Below, piece by piece: positions 14,577 to 15,373 of a stretch of 15,373 bases of DNA. Position 1 is the first letter of the stretch. Each line of letters begins with the position of its first letter. This stretch comes from JBAZTO01 sp041661865 (GTDB taxonomy: Bacteria > Planctomycetota > Phycisphaerae > SM23-33): the NCBI GenBank assembly GCA_041661865.1, contig JBAZTO010000070.1:1-15373 (forward strand), given 5' to 3'. Below the pieces are notes generated by a model. That model did no database searches. It was not told where the DNA came from and saw only the letters and a program-made list of their open reading frames with translations. A program made the translations under genes and the position numbers.

Positions 14577-15373
14577 GCCACCGGCCGGCGCTGCTCGTGG
14601 CCTACGTGCTCGCCGGGGCCCTCGGTGCCCTCGGCGGGGCGCGCCCCACCGGGATCGCCTGGCTCGACGCGGTGCTGCTCGGCCTCGGCGGCGCCGCGGC
14701 GGCGGCCTGCGCGGTGCGCTCCCGCACCATCCCCGTCTACGTGGCCGCCGGGCTGGCCGCCGCCCTCCAGCCAGCCACCGTGCCGCTCGTGCTCGGGGGG
14801 CTCGGCCTGGCCGCCGCCTTCGCCCGGCGGTTCCGGCGCAGGTGGACCCTGGCCGGCGCCTCGTCCGGCGGGCTGGCCTGGGCAGCCGCGGTGGGGGCAC
14901 CGTTCGAGCCCGGCGCCCGGCTCCTGTTCCTGCCCATGGCCGCCCTCGTCTGGATGGCCTGGTCGGCCCGGCGCCACGCCGGCCGGCAGTTCCGCCGCCG
15001 CTTCGACCGGGTGGCCCTCGCCACCGTCGGGCTGGCCGTGGTGGCCGGCGCCCTCGGCACGATGTCGGCCATCAGCGCTCGGATCCAGCTCACCCGGGGC
15101 GTCGACCTGCTCCAGGCCGGCTTGACCGCGGCCCGCGAAGGCGACACCGACGGTGCAGTGGCCGACCTGCGGGCGGCCCGGCAGGCCCTGGGCCGCGGCG
15201 AGGACGCCCTCGGTGCGGTGTGGGCCCGGCCGGCCTGGGCGCTGCCGGGGGCCAGCCAGAACCTCCGGGCCCTGCACAGCACCGTCGCCGAGGTCGGCGA
15301 TCTGGCCGACGCGGGGATCCGGGCCGGCGAGGAGGCCGACGTCGAGTCGCTCCGGGCCCGCCACGGCCAGGTC
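14534..15373 (+). CDS. DUF4012-like membrane protein, N-terminal part, runs off the window
   Basis: An open frame of 280 codons without a stop reaches the window end. It begins at GTG 14534, directly after an in-frame TAG at 14528. The first 18 residues are basic (SRHRRHRP at 11-18), followed by about six hydrophobic segments (roughly 19-36, 43-62, 66-96, 106-120, 127-144 and 159-181). From about 182 the protein turns into an Ala-, Leu- and charge-rich helical region: RIQLTRGVDLLQAGLTAARE (183-202), DLRAARQALGRGEDALG (211-227), and WARPAWALPGASQNLRAL (230-247). This pattern matches the start of the DUF4012 domain as I know it from actinobacterial envelope loci. DUF4012 has no established function. 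No clear ribosome site precedes the GTG, so a leaderless or later start is possible. The extreme GC content matches the kinase. Confidence 0.75.
   Translation, partial: MHLAGDRSSPSRHRRHRPALLVAYVLAGALGALGGARPTGIAWLDAVLLGLGGAAAAACAVRSRTIPVYVAAGLAAALQPATVPLVLGGLGLAAAFARRFRRRWTLAGASSGGLAWAAAVGAPFEPGARLLFLPMAALVWMAWSARRHAGRQFRRRFDRVALATVGLAVVAGALGTMSAISARIQLTRGVDLLQAGLTAAREGDTDGAVADLRAARQALGRGEDALGAVWARPAWALPGASQNLRALHSTVAEVGDLADAGIRAGEEADVESLRARHGQV

Noticed and set aside
14415..15125. A 236-codon plus-strand open frame rich in Pro, Ser and Trp
   Set aside because: It is an out-of-frame shadow of the DUF4012-like ORF with no plausible protein character.
14336..15364. A 342-codon minus-strand open frame over the window end
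   Set aside because: The translation is low-complexity Gly, Pro and Arg typical of antisense frames in very GC-rich genes. The plus-strand frame from 14534 has sensible membrane segments and DUF4012-like helices instead.

Overview
The window is a 15.4 kb piece of a cell-surface or exopolysaccharide locus from a high-GC Gram-positive bacterium. It is most likely an actinobacterium, possibly of the Acidimicrobiia type. Reasons are the GC-rich third codon positions, frequent GTG starts, many overlapping start/stop junctions, a tyrosine kinase fused to its chain-length domain, and a DUF4012-like envelope protein next to it. The lineage call is inference. I see no rRNA, tRNA, CRISPR array, transposase or phage gene.

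Layout. Bases 1-257 hold the C-terminus of a polyprenyl-phosphate sugar-1-phosphate transferase, the enzyme that starts a repeat unit. After a 442-base stretch without a convincing gene comes a tightly packed plus-strand run (700-10713). It encodes two GT4 glycosyltransferases, a Wzx-like flippase, a third GT4, a CgeB-like glycosyltransferase, a divergent GT4, a Wzy-like polymerase candidate and two SAM-dependent methyltransferases. Most junctions overlap by a few bases, so translational coupling is likely. This run meets, tail to tail with an 18-base overlap, a minus-strand group read in the order Wzz/BY-kinase (14370 to 12691), acyltransferase family 3 (12668 to 11466) and a third methyltransferase (11463 to 10696). 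Diverging from the kinase is a plus-strand ORF, 14534 to the window end, that resembles the N-terminal part of DUF4012 proteins and is still open at the edge.

How the genes fit together. They form most of a Wzx/Wzy-type assembly line. The initiating transferase loads the first sugar on the lipid carrier, up to five further glycosyltransferases extend it, and the flippase moves the unit across the membrane. The polymerase candidate then joins units while the BY-kinase controls export and length. The acyltransferase and three methyltransferases probably decorate or cap the glycan. No nucleotide-sugar synthesis gene is present here.

The most notable large-scale signal is base composition. The initiating transferase, the kinase and the DUF4012-like ORF are extremely GC-rich (sample lines 75-82%). 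Everything between about 258 and 12690 is clearly less so (sample lines 57-60%) and uses more mixed codons. This looks like a variable, possibly transferred glycan-specificity cassette between conserved assembly genes. Smaller points are an operator-like repeated region between the kinase and DUF4012-like ORF, a five-tyrosine hexanucleotide repeat at the kinase tail, a perfect inverted repeat before the first cassette gene, and an 8-codon ORF bridging two methyltransferase genes.
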